DNA from: Spirochaetota bacterium | GTDB lineage: Bacteria; Spirochaetota; B62-G9; DRHN01 | Length of the DNA: 58,703 nt | Reading direction: 5' to 3' | Assembly (NCBI GenBank): GCA_016934265.1 | Contig: JAFGTF010000057.1 | Coordinates: 1-58,703 of the forward strand | In this document: positions 1-10,900 of the stretch, in pieces | Numbering within the stretch: position 1 is the stretch's first letter | How the letters are laid out: every line of letters begins with the position of its first letter | Made by a program: the position numbers and the translations under genes | The notes under the pieces: generated by a model | Told to the model about the DNA's origin: nothing | Seen by the model: only the letters and a program-made list of their open reading frames with translations | The model's database searches: none

Positions 1-1080
1 CCGTACGATATGTTCGCGGTCCCGCTGCGAGAGGTGGTGAGGATGCAGTCGACCTCCGGAACGACCGGAGAAGCGCTCATCGTCGGGTACACAAAAAATG
101 ATATCGAGCACTGGACCGAGCTTACTGCGCGCGTTCTCACCGCAGCCGGGATCGTAAAAGACGACATCATACAGATAACCTTCCCCTACGGGCTCTTTAC
201 CGGAGGACTGGGCTTTCACTTCGGCGCGGAACGGATCGGGGCTTCCGTTATTCCAAGCGCCGAGGCGGACATCGCAAAGCAGATCGTAATAATGAAGGAC
301 TACCGCACGACGGCGTTCTGCGGCTCCCCCTCCTTCGCGGCGCTCCTTATAGAGATGCTCGAAGAGAAAGGCCTCACCCCCGACAGGCTGTCCCTTTCCA
401 AGGCCTCTCTCGGGGCCGAACCGTGGAGCGAGCGGTTCAGACGGGAGATCGAGCGGAAGCTTGCGATATCGGCGACGGACAACTACGGGCTCACGGAGAT
501 AATGGGTCCCGGGGTCTCCTACGAATGTGAAAACAAAAACGGCCTTCATTTTTCGGAGGACCATTTCATACCGGAAATCATCGATCCGGAAACGGAAAAA
601 GTCCTCCCTCCGGGCGAAAAGGGAGAGCTCGTCATCACCACGATCACGAAGGAGGCCTACCCGCTCATCAGGTACCGAACCGGAGACCTTACGAGCCTGA
701 TAACGGGGGAGTGCCCATGCGGCAGAACATTCGTCCGGATGGCGAAGGTCTTAGAACGTACCGACGACATGATCATCCTGAACGGACGGAACATGTTCCC
801 CTCGCAGTTCGAGCATATCCTCACCGATATCATCGGGATAGCACCGCGCTACCGGCTCGTCATAGACAGGGTGGAAAAAACAGACGAGCTCATCATCCAG
901 GTGGAGGTCTCTAACGACTTCTTTTCCGACGAGATAAAGACACTCAACGTGCTCGAGTTCAGTATCATCCGCGAGATAAAAGAAAAACTCGATTTCGTGC
1001 CGAAGGTGAAGTTCGTGGAACCGGGCACTATAGGCCGGAAGATGAAGAAGCGGAAGGTAGTGGACAACAGGAAGAAGTGA
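1..1080 (+). CDS. paaK: Phenylacetate-CoA ligase family enzyme, 5' end cut by the window
   Basis: This is an adenylate-forming ligase that activates an aryl acid (phenylacetate or a relative) to its CoA thioester through an acyl-AMP. The reading frame is open from base 1 (codons for P-Y-D precede the first ATG at 10), and PaaK proteins normally run about 430 residues, so roughly the first 75 residues lie outside the window. Numbering from the ATG at 10, the AMP-binding loop STSGTTG is at 14-20, the A5-type motif DNYGLTE at 157-163 and YRTGDLT at 222-228. A Cys-rich GECPCGRT follows, then the C-terminal subdomain with a Lys-rich tail (GRKMKKRK) where the catalytic lysine is expected. The family is clear. 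The substrate is not, because paralogues also serve indoleacetate or aryl intermediates of other pathways, and no paa ring-oxidation genes are adjacent. Confidence 0.88.
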   Translation, partial: PYDMFAVPLREVVRMQSTSGTTGEALIVGYTKNDIEHWTELTARVLTAAGIVKDDIIQITFPYGLFTGGLGFHFGAERIGASVIPSAEADIAKQIVIMKDYRTTAFCGSPSFAALLIEMLEEKGLTPDRLSLSKASLGAEPWSERFRREIERKLAISATDNYGLTEIMGPGVSYECENKNGLHFSEDHFIPEIIDPETEKVLPPGEKGELVITTITKEAYPLIRYRTGDLTSLITGECPCGRTFVRMAKVLERTDDMIILNGRNMFPSQFEHILTDIIGIAPRYRLVIDRVEKTDELIIQVEVSNDFFSDEIKTLNVLEFSIIREIKEKLDFVPKVKFVEPGTIGRKMKKRKVVDNRKK

Positions 1081-1124
1081 CGTTTGTTCATGTTACAGAC
1101 ACTGCTTCAGAGAGTAAGCTAAAC

Positions 1125-1148
1125 GTCATTATAGGCCATCGGCCTATA
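1125..1148. repeat. Short inverted repeat with GTCATTAT lead
   Basis: TATAGGCC at 1130-1137 and GGCCTATA at 1141-1148 form a perfect 8-bp stem with a 3-nt loop, preceded by GTCATTAT. A related element with the same lead is at 1281-1309. Both lie in the 386-bp gene-free stretch after paaK, which otherwise holds only family-1 repeats. Confidence 0.5.
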
Positions 1149-1204
1149 GAAGGGCGAGTGGAACGAATTGAAACGACGCAATCTGCATTCTCCGTCGGGG
1201 CCGT

Positions 1205-1255
1205 GTAGATTGCTTCGGCAAAAAACTCCTTCGGAGTTTTCGCGCTCGCAATGAC
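1205..1255 (+). repeat. Family-1 palindromic repeat, copy A
   Basis: Conserved arms ATTGCTTCG (from 1209) and CGCTCGCAATGAC (to 1255) enclose a variable core, AAAACTCC-TTC-GGAGTTTT, an 8-bp perfect stem with a 3-nt loop. The same arms recur at 1763, 55891 and 58628 with different palindromic cores. Confidence 0.75.
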
Positions 1256-1280
1256 ACTAGTAGTATGAAAGGTCCCAACC

Positions 1281-1309
1281 GTCATTATGGGTCGAAGGCC
1301 TATAATGAC
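1281..1309. repeat. Inverted repeat GTCATTAT...ATAATGAC
   Basis: An 8-bp perfect inverted repeat (1281-1288 with 1302-1309) and a partly pairing GG/CC interior. It is related to the element at 1125-1148 by its GTCATTAT lead and GGCC-type core. Confidence 0.5.
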
Positions 1310-1335
1310 ATTGTAAGGCCAATAAGACCCCACAT

Positions 1336-1387
1336 GTCATTGCAAACGTGCATAAAGCTGAAAGCTTTATGCTTTAGTGAAGCAATC
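1336..1387 (-). repeat. Family-1 repeat, copy D; left direct repeat of the GIY-YIG unit
   Basis: A 52-bp element in reverse orientation to copy A, from GTCATTGC to GAAGCAATC. The core GCATAAAGCT-GAA-AGCTTTATGC is a perfect 10-bp stem with loop GAA. It matches 1886-1937 at 48 of 52 positions by eye, and the two copies bracket the GIY-YIG gene as direct repeats. Confidence 0.8.
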
Positions 1388-1466
1388 AGTGTACTTCTAA
1401 AACCTTCTTCTTTTTTTGAAATAAAACCCTCCCATACGCTGTTTATACAATCATGGGGCGAAACAA

Positions 1467-1754
1467 ATGGACCGTTACTATTACGTCTACATCATGACAA
1501 CACGGAAAAATACCGCTCTGTATACCGGTGTAACAAACGATTTAAAACGGAGGATCTATGAGCATAAAGAAAAGCTTATAGAAGGTTTCACAAAACGATA
1601 CAACATTAATAAGCTTGTGTATTATGAGATTTTTACAAACAGTATTGATGCAATAAAAAGAGAGAAACAACTCAAGGGCGGGTCAAGAAAAAAGAAGGTT
1701 GAATTAATCAATGGAATGAACAACGGCTGGGTAGACTTGTACAATCAGATATGA
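1467..1754 (+). CDS. Small GIY-YIG domain nuclease-like protein
   Basis: A 95-residue single-domain protein of the short GIY-YIG group (UPF0213/YhbQ-like). The N-terminal strand YYVYIM (5-10) and LYTGVTND (18-25, with YTG in the YIG position) form the signature. R28/R29, E32-H33 and the later REKQLKG (65-71, holding the likely metal-binding Glu) match the family core. Stand-alone members are thought to act on DNA, but their cellular function is poorly known. The Shine-Dalgarno signal is weak (only a G-run about 10 nt upstream). The gene is more AT-rich than paaK and clpB and sits between two 52-bp direct repeats (1336-1387 and 1886-1937), which suggests it arrived, or moves, as a repeat-bounded unit. 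It could instead be a DNA-repair nuclease that only happens to lie among repeats. Confidence 0.82.
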   Translation: MDRYYYVYIMTTRKNTALYTGVTNDLKRRIYEHKEKLIEGFTKRYNINKLVYYEIFTNSIDAIKREKQLKGGSRKKKVELINGMNNGWVDLYNQI

Positions 1755-1762
1755 GTATGTAG

Positions 1763-1787
1763 ATTGCTTCGCTACGCTCGCAATGAC
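1763..1787 (+). repeat. Family-1 repeat, minimal copy F without core palindrome
   Basis: ATTGCTTCGCT and CGCTCGCAATGAC arms are nearly fused, 25 bp in total, starting 8 bp after the GIY-YIG stop codon. This looks like the family-1 frame with its variable core lost. Confidence 0.65.
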
Positions 1788-1805
1788 GTTCCTATGTGCA
1801 AAAAA

Positions 1806-1862
1806 CTCCGAAGGAGTTTTCAGACTCCGAAGGAGTTTTCAGACTCCGAAGGAGTTTTCAGA
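1806..1862. repeat. Triple tandem 19-bp repeat made of a palindromic core
   Basis: Three exact, contiguous copies of CTCCGAAGGAGTTTTCAGA start at 1806, 1825 and 1844. Each contains the stem AAAACTCC/GGAGTTTT with loop GAA, which is the copy A core read in the other orientation. A right-hand arm (GACTCGCAATTAC) follows. It looks like a family-1 copy whose core has expanded in tandem and whose left arm is missing. Confidence 0.85.
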
Positions 1863-1885
1863 CTCGCAATTACATAATCCTATTT

Positions 1886-1937
1886 GTCATTGCGAATGTG
1901 CAGAAAGCTGAAAGCTTTATGCATTAGTGAAGCAATC
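1886..1937 (-). repeat. Family-1 repeat, copy E; right direct repeat of the GIY-YIG unit
   Basis: A 52-bp element in the same orientation as 1336-1387, with four mismatches. Its core stem keeps the GAA loop but has one mismatched pair. It ends 58 bp before the clpB stop codon. Confidence 0.8.
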
Positions 1938-1995
1938 TGTGTACTCCGTCAGGGGTATACAGATTATGCGTCGGACACACCATAAGCATCTTCGG

Positions 1996-4605
1996 TTATT
2001 TCTTTTCAAACACAATCTCGCCGTTCTTTTCATCGACGACGATCGTATCGCCCTCACCGAACGAGCCGCTGATGAGCTCCTTGGCGAGCGGGGTCTCGAC
2101 CATATTCTGAATCACCCGCTTCAGCGGCCGCGCACCGTAGTTGATATCGTACCCCTTCTCGGCCAGAAGCGATACCGCGCGTTCCTTGAAATCAAGCGTC
2201 AGCCTTCGCTCCATCATCCGGCTCGTGAGATACCCGAGCTGCAGCCGCGCGATTTCCATAATGTTGTTCCTCGTCAAAGAGTGAAACACCACCACCTCGT
2301 CCACCCTGTTTAAAAATTCCGGTCTGAAGCTCCTTTTCAATATATCCTTCATAAGCTCTTTCATCCGGCCGAACTCCTCGCCTCCGGATTCCGGCTTCTT
2401 CGCGTCGTAGAAATCGATGATATGCTCGGACCCGAGGTTGGAGGTCATGATGATAACGGTGTTTTTGAAGTTCACCGTTCTCCCGTGGGAATCGGTGAGC
2501 CTCCCGTCCTCGAGTATCTGGAGCAGGATGTTGAACACGTCCGGATGCGCTTTCTCTATTTCATCGAGCAGGATCACCGTGTACGGCTTCCGTCTCACCG
2601 CTTCGGTGAGCTGCCCGCCTTCGTCATACCCTACATATCCGGGGGGTGCACCGATGAGCTTCGACACCGCATGGCGCTCCATGTACTCGGACATATCTAT
2701 ACGAACCATGTTCTTCTCATCATCGAAGAGAAACTCCGCAAGCGTCCTCGCGAGCTCGGTTTTTCCGACTCCGGTTGGGCCGAGAAAAATGAAACTTCCG
2801 ATCGGCCTCGTCGGCTCCGTTATCCCGGCCCGGGCACGCAATATGGCGTCGGAAACGGCTTTTACCGCCTCGTCCTGGCCGACCACCCGTTTGTGCAGAT
2901 GATCCGCGAGATTGACAAGCCGTTCCATCTCCCCCTGCATGAGCTTCGATACCGGTATCCCGGTCCACCGGGCCACGACCTGCGCGATGTCCTCCTCGTC
3001 GATCTCCTCCTTGAGCAGGCTATTCTGCTTATTCTGGTCTATCCGCTTCGTGAGTTCATCGATGTCTTTCTCGAGCTGTATCAATTTACCGTACTTCAGC
3101 TCCGCGGCCCTGTTGAGGTCGTAATCCCGCTCCGCCTGCTCTATCGCGAACTTAACTTCCTCAACCTCAGACCGCAGGTCCCGAAGCCTGACGAGATGCT
3201 CCTTCTCCTCCTCCCATCTCGACTTGAGCGTATTGCCGCTCTCTCTGAGATCGGCAAGCTCTTTCTCGATCTTCTCGAGACGCTCCTTCGACGCACGGTC
3301 CTTCTCCTTTTTCAAGGCCTCTCGTTCGATCTCGAGCTGCATGGTACGCCGCATGATCTCGTCGAGCTCGACCGGCATGGAATCTATCTCCGTCCGCAGC
3401 TTGGCAGCCGCCTCGTCTACGAGGTCGATCGCCTTGTCCGGGAGGAAACGGTCGGAAATATACCGGTCGCTCAACACGGCCGCCGCAACGAGCGCCGTGT
3501 CCTTTATCTTGATGCCGTGGTGTATCGCATACCTTTCTTTCAGACCGCGTAATATGGAAATCGTATCCTCGACCGTCGGCTGGTTCACGAGAGTCGGCTG
3601 GAACCGCCGCTCCAAGGCCGCGTCCTTCTCGATGTATTTGCGGTACTCATTCAGGGTCGTTGCGCCGATACAGTGAAGCTCGCCGCGCGCAAGCATCGGT
3701 TTTAGGAGGTTGCCCGCGTCTATCGCTCCCTCGGCGGAACCCGTACCGACCACCGTGTGCAATTCGTCTATGAACAGGATGATCTTTCCGTCGGATTCCT
3801 GTACCTCCCGCAGCACCGCCTTCATCCGTTCTTCGAACTCTCCTCTGAACTTCGCACCCGCCAGCAGCGATCCCATATCGAGCGCAACAATGCTCTTGTC
3901 CTTGAGGCCTTCCGGGACGTCTCCTTTCACAATCCGCTGTGCGAGACCCTCGACTATTGCCGTCTTCCCGACTCCCGGCTCTCCGATTAGCACGGGGTTG
4001 TTCTTCGTCCTCCGCGATAGCACCTGTATGACCCGCCGGATCTCCTCGTCACGCCCGATCACAGGGTCGAGCTTCCCCTTACCCGCTCTCTCGGTGAGGT
4101 CTATTGCATACTGTTCGAGAGCCTGATACGTCGCTTCCGGGTTCTGCGATACTACACGCTGGTTTCCCCTGATCTGCTTCAGTGCGTCCAGAACTTTACT
4201 CCTCGTAATACCGAGGTCTTTCATCAGCCTGCCGGCATCGCCTGAGTCCTTCGCAAGCGCCAGCACGAGATGCTCCGTAGAGACGTACTCGTCCTTCAGT
4301 CCCTTTGCTTCGCTCTGCGCTGCCGTGAGGATGTCGTTCAGGCGGGAAGAAAGGTACACGGTACCGGCCGTACCGGATCCCGATACCCTCGGTATATTCG
4401 TGAGCGCACGCTCGATCTCGTGAACGACAGTCGTCTCGTCTACAGTAAGCTTCGAGAGAATCTGAGAAGCCACCCCCCCCTGCTGCCGCACGAGTGAAAA
4501 AAGAAGGTGCTCACTCTCTATCTGCTGATGACCGTATTCTCCGGCGATAAATTGCGCGCTCTGCAGCGCTTCTTGAGCCTTTTGTGTAAAACGATTTATA
4601 TCCAT
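1996..4605 (-). CDS. clpB: ATP-dependent disaggregase ClpB (Hsp100)
   Basis: ClpB extracts and refolds polypeptides from aggregates in the cytoplasm together with DnaK/DnaJ/GrpE. The 869-residue length is standard. In order there are the Clp N-domain repeats (1-145), NBD1 with Walker A GEPGVGKT (208-215), the long coiled-coil middle domain (roughly 400-530) that separates ClpB from ClpA and ClpC, NBD2 with Walker A GPTGVGKT and the sensor region, and a C-terminal D2-small domain. No ClpP-binding IGL/F loop was noticed, as expected for ClpB. The ATG at 4605 gives the canonical start [14 protein letters not shown]. The gene is transcribed divergently from the giant sensor kinase across a 316-bp spacer. 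No CIRCE or obvious sigma-32 site was recognised. Confidence 0.97.
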   Translation of the reverse strand: MDINRFTQKAQEALQSAQFIAGEYGHQQIESEHLLFSLVRQQGGVASQILSKLTVDETTVVHEIERALTNIPRVSGSGTAGTVYLSSRLNDILTAAQSEAKGLKDEYVSTEHLVLALAKDSGDAGRLMKDLGITRSKVLDALKQIRGNQRVVSQNPEATYQALEQYAIDLTERAGKGKLDPVIGRDEEIRRVIQVLSRRTKNNPVLIGEPGVGKTAIVEGLAQRIVKGDVPEGLKDKSIVALDMGSLLAGAKFRGEFEERMKAVLREVQESDGKIILFIDELHTVVGTGSAEGAIDAGNLLKPMLARGELHCIGATTLNEYRKYIEKDAALERRFQPTLVNQPTVEDTISILRGLKERYAIHHGIKIKDTALVAAAVLSDRYISDRFLPDKAIDLVDEAAAKLRTEIDSMPVELDEIMRRTMQLEIEREALKKEKDRASKERLEKIEKELADLRESGNTLKSRWEEEKEHLVRLRDLRSEVEEVKFAIEQAERDYDLNRAAELKYGKLIQLEKDIDELTKRIDQNKQNSLLKEEIDEEDIAQVVARWTGIPVSKLMQGEMERLVNLADHLHKRVVGQDEAVKAVSDAILRARAGITEPTRPIGSFIFLGPTGVGKTELARTLAEFLFDDEKNMVRIDMSEYMERHAVSKLIGAPPGYVGYDEGGQLTEAVRRKPYTVILLDEIEKAHPDVFNILLQILEDGRLTDSHGRTVNFKNTVIIMTSNLGSEHIIDFYDAKKPESGGEEFGRMKELMKDILKRSFRPEFLNRVDEVVVFHSLTRNNIMEIARLQLGYLTSRMMERRLTLDFKERAVSLLAEKGYDINYGARPLKRVIQNMVETPLAKELISGSFGEGDTIVVDEKNGEIVFEKK

Positions 4606-4921
4606 TACCCTATCCTTACCTATCAGTCTTTTTCATACATATACTTGCAATATATATACCATTATCATCTTTATTGCTAATTTTTAAAGTCTTATATCGC
4701 AATCATTTACAAACTCCCTGGTACCGGCCGCCTGCGGGATGTCCCGACGGCACTTCAAATGCGTGTCATATTGATACATTGGCGGTGTATCATTCGGGTC
4801 CATACTCTAACAGATATGGGGTGTAATAAAAACGTAGCCTTTTCGCTACACTAATAAGTATTGGTTTTGAAATCGATTATAGGTACAATAATACTATTAC
4901 CATCGATCAGAGGATTATAAA
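4606..4921. promoter_or_regulatory. Divergent promoter region between clpB and the PAS kinase
   Basis: A 316-bp spacer without a gene. The half nearer clpB is AT-rich. It contains a short inverted repeat GATACA...TGTATC (4773-4778 with 4786-4791). Upstream of the kinase, TTGAAA (4867-4872) is followed by TA-rich candidates for a -10 box (4884-4897), but the spacing is not ideal. An AGAGG ribosome-binding site precedes the ATG at 4922. Exact promoters cannot be assigned. Confidence 0.4.
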
Positions 4922-7900
4922 ATGGACGCGCTCTGTAAATCGATTATGGCCCTTACAAAAGAAGGGGTACTGCAGTACAGCCTTGACAACGGGAAAATCA
5001 TCAATACCAACCGCGGTCTCATGGACATCCTTCAATTGGGAACATCCGCGCAGGCGTTCCTGGGAAAAGCGGTATCAACACTTCTTCCGGCGGACACGCT
5101 ACAAGAGATCGGCAGGCTGATCCCAACCAAAACCGAAATTCGCGGGACCGAATTCGTATACCGTTCCGAAAACGGGACCAGGAAACGTCTGACCATCGAT
5201 GCAAGGCTCGCCGATGCCGGTAAGGACACAGGACAAACCGTCGTCGCCTTGATAAAAGAAACCGCTGCTGGTAATACTCCCGGTGACGATTTCGACAGGC
5301 GCGGTGTAAGATTTCAAAGTATCCTAGAAAAAACAAAAATCGGTTTCGCCTCTACCGATATTTTCGGAAGGTTAACATTCGTAAACAGGGCGCTCTGCAG
5401 AATGACCGGCTACACGAAGAAAGAGCTCCTCGGAGAACCTTTCGCCCGCTTCATATATCCGGAAGACAAAAAAAAGATACTTAGCGAGTTTTTCAGCTCC
5501 TTCACAAATAGGAAAGAAACCGTAATCATCGAATTCAGGGTAGTGCACAAGAACGGCCATCCGGTCTGGCTCTATTCCAGCCCGACAAGGCTTTTTCTTA
5601 AGGGCAGGCCCAGAGAATTCAACGCGATCATCTTCGACATCTCCGATCGGAAAAAGGTCGAAGAGCGCCTTGCAGCACAGGAAAAATACTACCGTGCCTT
5701 AGTAGACAACAGCTTCGATGTCATACATGTGGTAGACAGCAACGGGTCTGTCCGCTACGTGAGCACTTCGGTAGAAAAGATTCTGGGCTACAGGACCAAA
5801 GGGTACCAAAAAATGAACCTGCTCTCCCTCGTCCATCCGGACGATGTGTCCGAAGCTAAAAATGCGTTCAAAGCAATTCTCGAAAAGCCGGGAGAGACCA
5901 TTTCCCTTGCCCTGCGGATTAAACACAAAAACGGCTCATGGCGTCATATAGAAAGCGAAGCCAAGAACTTCATCGGTATTTCAAGCATAGACGGGATCGT
6001 GATCAGCTCGAGGGACGTCACCGAGCATAAACAGGTGGTGGAGGAATTGCGCATTTCAGAAGAACGCTTTTCCAAAACGTTTCGTGCAAGCCCCGATGCC
6101 ATGACGATCAGTCGGCTGGCGGATGGCTTAATTATCGAAGTCAACGATATGTGGGAAAAGGCCCTTGGCTACAGTCGAGCGGAATCGGTCGGCACAAGTT
6201 CAGTCGCGCTTGGCATCTGGAGCGATCCGGCAATACGCCAAAAAGCCGTACAACAATTACAAAAAACCGGCTCACTGCGTAATTTTGAAGCAGATATATT
6301 GCGCAAGACAGGTGAAATCCGCCAAGTCAGTTTATCGAGTGAACTTCTAGAAATAAGGGGCGAAACGTGTCTGTTAACCATCAACCACGACATCACCGAG
6401 CGCAAGCGTGCAGAGGAGACGTTGCGGAAAAGCGAGAAGCGATATAGAGAACTTGCTGACAGTATCACCGATACTTTCTTTGCTACAGATAAGGACTTGC
6501 GGTATACCTATTGGAACAAAGCATCAGAAGCGCTTACAGGTATCAAAGGTAAAGATGCTATTGGAAAGTCCATATTCGAATTATTCCCAGATAATGAAGC
6601 TATAAAAAGAATTGTGAAAGTATATAAAGAGGTTTTAGAAACTAAAAAGCCAAAGACTTTCGTGACTGAATTTCAAATTAACGGTAAAAACTACTTCTTT
6701 GAAATAAATGCTTATTCCTCCATTGATGGAATTTCTGTTTTCACAAAAGACATCACCGAACGCAAACAGGCGGAGGAGGAGCTGCAAAGGAACGAGGCAC
6801 TCCTCAGAGAAGCTCAGAGGGTCGCACACATAGGCCACTGGGAACTGGATCCGGATATCGGAACACCGGTATGGTCTGAAGAAATATTCCATATATTCGG
6901 ACTCGATCCGGCCAAGGGGGAACCGTCATTTACCGACCATGCGACACACCTTCATCCTGAGGACTGGCCTATATTGGACAAGGCTGTCAGGAAGGCCGGT
7001 ATGGACGGTACGCCGTTCGATCTCGTTTTCAGGATTGTGAAGCCGGATGGAAAGATGGGGTGGATGCATGCGATTGGAACAACTCTAATCGACGATGAGG
7101 GAAATGTAACCAAGCTGTTCGGCACGGCGCAAGATATAACAAACATCAAGCGGGCTGAAGAAGCGTTGCGGGAGAGCGAACAGCGATTTAAGCTTTTCAT
7201 GGACCACCTGCCCGCGCTTGCCTTTATCAACGACCCGGGAAAATGCATGGTTTATGCGAACCAGAAGGTCTTCAACCTGTACCAGAAGGGTCCTGACAAG
7301 CTTATCGGACGCGATTTCAAAGAGATCAATCCGCCGGACCATGTCAAGCGGGTGAAAGCGCAGGACCGGAAGGTGCTCGAAAACGACGAAGTCCTGACAA
7401 TCGAAGAAACGGTGCCGTCCGTATCCGGGTCGACGGTCTGGCAAACTGTAAAATTCCCGATCCATCGCAAGGGACATCCTTCCCTTGTTGGTGCGATATC
7501 GTTCGACATCAGCGAGAGGATTCGAATAGAGGAAAAGTACAGGCTTGTCACCGAAAACATACCGGTCGCCGTTTATTCTGGGCAGACAGTCGGACAGTCG
7601 TCCAAAATTTTTATCACCGGAAGGATCGAAGATCTCACAGGGTTCACCGCCGATGAAGTATGTAAAGATCCTGAGTTATGGCCGTCTATCATTCATCCCA
7701 ACGACAGGGAGAAAGTCCTGAGGAAAGTCACGGAGATGAAAAAAGTGAAGAAAAACCTCAATGCCGAATATCGTATCATAACAAAGGACGGTCAGGTAAA
7801 ATGGATCCACGACATGGCGACATCCGTGCTCGATAAAAAGGGAGAGCTGATGAGAATCGACGGGTTCATGGAAGACATTACTGAGCGCAAGCGGATTGAG

Positions 7901-10900
7901 GAGGAGCTGCGGGAAAATGAACAACAGTACCGGAGTCTTTTTGAAAACTCGATAGAAGGAATAGGCATCTCGAAAGGTAACCGGATAATAGCGGCAAACA
8001 GTGCACTTGTCGGGATTTTCGGATACGACTCCGAAGAAGAGCTCACAAAGGTACCACTCCTCGAACTCGTTGTTCCGGAGGACCGCTACCGAATAAGAGA
8101 TCAAATGCAGAAAAGGTCGAAGGGCGAAAGTGTTCCATCGCGTTACATATACAAGATAAAAAGAAAAGACGGACGGGTCAGGACGATCGAGATCTCGTCG
8201 ACGGAAATGACCCTTTCCAGGGAACCGCATGTACTCGGGACCTTCAGAGATATTACAGATAAAAATGAAATAGAGAAAGCCCTCCTTGATTCCGAAAAGA
8301 AGTACCGCGAACTCGTGGAGAGTATCAACGACGTTATCTTCACCGTAGATGCTACAGGGACCCTAACCTACATGAGTCCGACCAGTAAAACGTTATCAGG
8401 GTACACCCCTGATGAAGTGATCGGAAAGCCGTACACGGATTTCATTCACCCCGAAGATATTCCCGAGTTCAAAGAATCGTTCAATAGGACAATATCCGGC
8501 GAGTCTCAGCCCAGCGAATACAGAATCGTTTTAAAGAATGGTGATATAAAATGGGTCCGCATATCCAGCAAGCCGATCACAGACGGCGAAAAAACCATCG
8601 GGTTGCACGGAGTGATTTCAGACATCACAGACCAAAAGAAAATTGAAAAGGCGCTCATGGAAAGCGAGCGCATAAAGAACCTGGTACTTAATTCCACTGC
8701 CGAGATGTTTGCATATTACGATACAGACCTGCGTATAATCTGGACCAACCGCGCTGCCGGTGAATCGGTCGGTAAATCACCCGAGGATCTTGTCGGACTG
8801 CACTGTTACGAGTTATGGAACCAGAGTGAAGAACCATGTGAGAATTGCCCTGTTTTGCAAGCCCGCGATAAAAAGGTATCTGTGACGACCGAACGAAAAA
8901 CATCCGATGGCAGGCATTGGTTAATTCGCGGATATCCGATCCTGGATGACGAAGGTAATATTGTCGCGCTCACCGAATTCACCCAGGATATCACAAAGCA
9001 AAAGAAATTCGAGGAGACCTTGCGGGAAAGTGAAGAACGGTACAGATCTATCTTCGAGGGCGCGGCCAACCTCATAATCCTGATCGACGATGGCGGCCGA
9101 ATACTCGAAAACAACGCCAGGATGCCGGACATTCTCGGGTATTCCCGGGATGAAGTAACGGGCAGATATATAACGGAATTGATCCTCGATGAATACCTGG
9201 ATTCAATGAAAAGCTGTATTAATGAGACGCTAGAGACAGGCCACAAGTATAACCAGGAGTTTCAGGTGAAGCGCAAGGACGGCTCGATAATCGACGTGAA
9301 CATCAACTCCGAGGCGCTCAGGGACCAACACGGCAGAAATCACCGGATCGTGTGCATAATCAGCGATATAACGGAACGCAAGAAGATGCGTGACACGCTT
9401 GAAGCGCGCGAAAAGCTTCTACGCCAGGTTCTCACCACCAATCCCAACACCATATTTATTAAAAACCGGAAAGGCGAATATTTACTCGTCAACAAAGCGA
9501 TGGCTGAGCTCCATCATACAACAGAGGAGGAAATGATCGGTAAAAAGGACGTTGACTTCGTGAAGAACGGTATTACAACCAAAGAAGAGGCGGAACAGTT
9601 TTTTGCCGACGATAAAAAGGTAATAACAAGTAAAACACCGATTACTAAAATATCCGAGCCGTTTGCCATACCGGACGGCACAACCCGATACTTTCACACC
9701 TACAAGGTGCCGTTCAGTATAGAAGGGTCCGAGGACTGCGTGCTCGGAATATCCGTCGACATCACTGACCGTATTCTAATGGAAAAAGAACTCAAGGAAA
9801 GCGAAGAGAGATACGCCCTCGCCCAATCCGTTGCCAATATAGGAAGCTGGGACTGGAACATCGAATCCGGAGAGCTGCACTGGTCCGAAGAGACGAACAG
9901 GCTGTACGGCCTTGATACCAAAAACAAGATAGAGAGCTATGACCACTTTCTCGAATGCGTTCACCCCGACGACCGGAGCAGGGTTGAAAACGCAGTAAAA
10001 CAATCGCTCGAAACCGGAAGTAACTATAATGTCACGAATAGAATACTATGGCCAGACGGCACGACCCGATGGACCGAAGCTATCGGCAGCATTATTTGTA
10101 ATGACACGGGGAAAGCCGTCCGCATGGTAGGTATTACACACGACATAACAGCAACAAAGCTCGCAGACGACGCCCTTCGCGAGAGCGAGATACTCTTCCG
10201 CTCGATATTCGAACAAGCTGCGGTGGGCATCGCACAGGTCACACCCAACGGCCGGTTCATAATGGTAAACCGACGGTTCTCCGAAATAATCGGGTACTCG
10301 GAAGAGGAGCTCTCCGGTATGACATTTATAGATATCACCCACCCGGATGATAACGATTTAGACATGAGCTACGTAACAGGCGTGCTGCACGGGGAGGTGG
10401 ATAATTACATCATTGACAAGAGATATATTAAAAAGGACGGATCTATCGTATGGATCACGCTCTTCTCCAAGGTGATACGGGATGAAAACGGAAAAGAAAG
10501 ATACACAATCGCCGCAATGGAGGACATCACCGAACGCAAAGAAGCGGAAAACGCACTGCTCGAAAGCCAGAAGCGGTACTTCAGCTTGTTCGAGTATTCA
10601 CCCATAGCGCTCTGGCAAGAAGATTTCTCCGAAGTCAAGAAGCATCTTGATAAACTGAAAAAGCACGGCGTGAAGCATATCGAGCAGTACCTTGAAAACC
10701 ATCCGGAGATTGTGAAAGAGTGCGTGTCTTTGGTAAGGGTTCTTGATACGAACAAGGCGACGCTGGACCAGTACGACGCGGTTAACAAAGACCATATCCT
10801 CGCCGACCTCAGAAACATATTCCTCGAAGAGACATATGAGACATTTATCAAGGAGCTTGCCGCAATTTACCGAAATGAAACATCGATCCAGTTCCAGGCC

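Noticed and set aside
1806..1862. Possible CRISPR array from regular short repeats
   Set aside because: The units are contiguous with no unique spacers, and no cas gene is present.
2422..3552. Long open frame antisense to clpB (376 codons)
   Set aside because: It mirrors the codon bias of clpB, has no ribosome-binding site or recognisable family, and clpB itself is certain.
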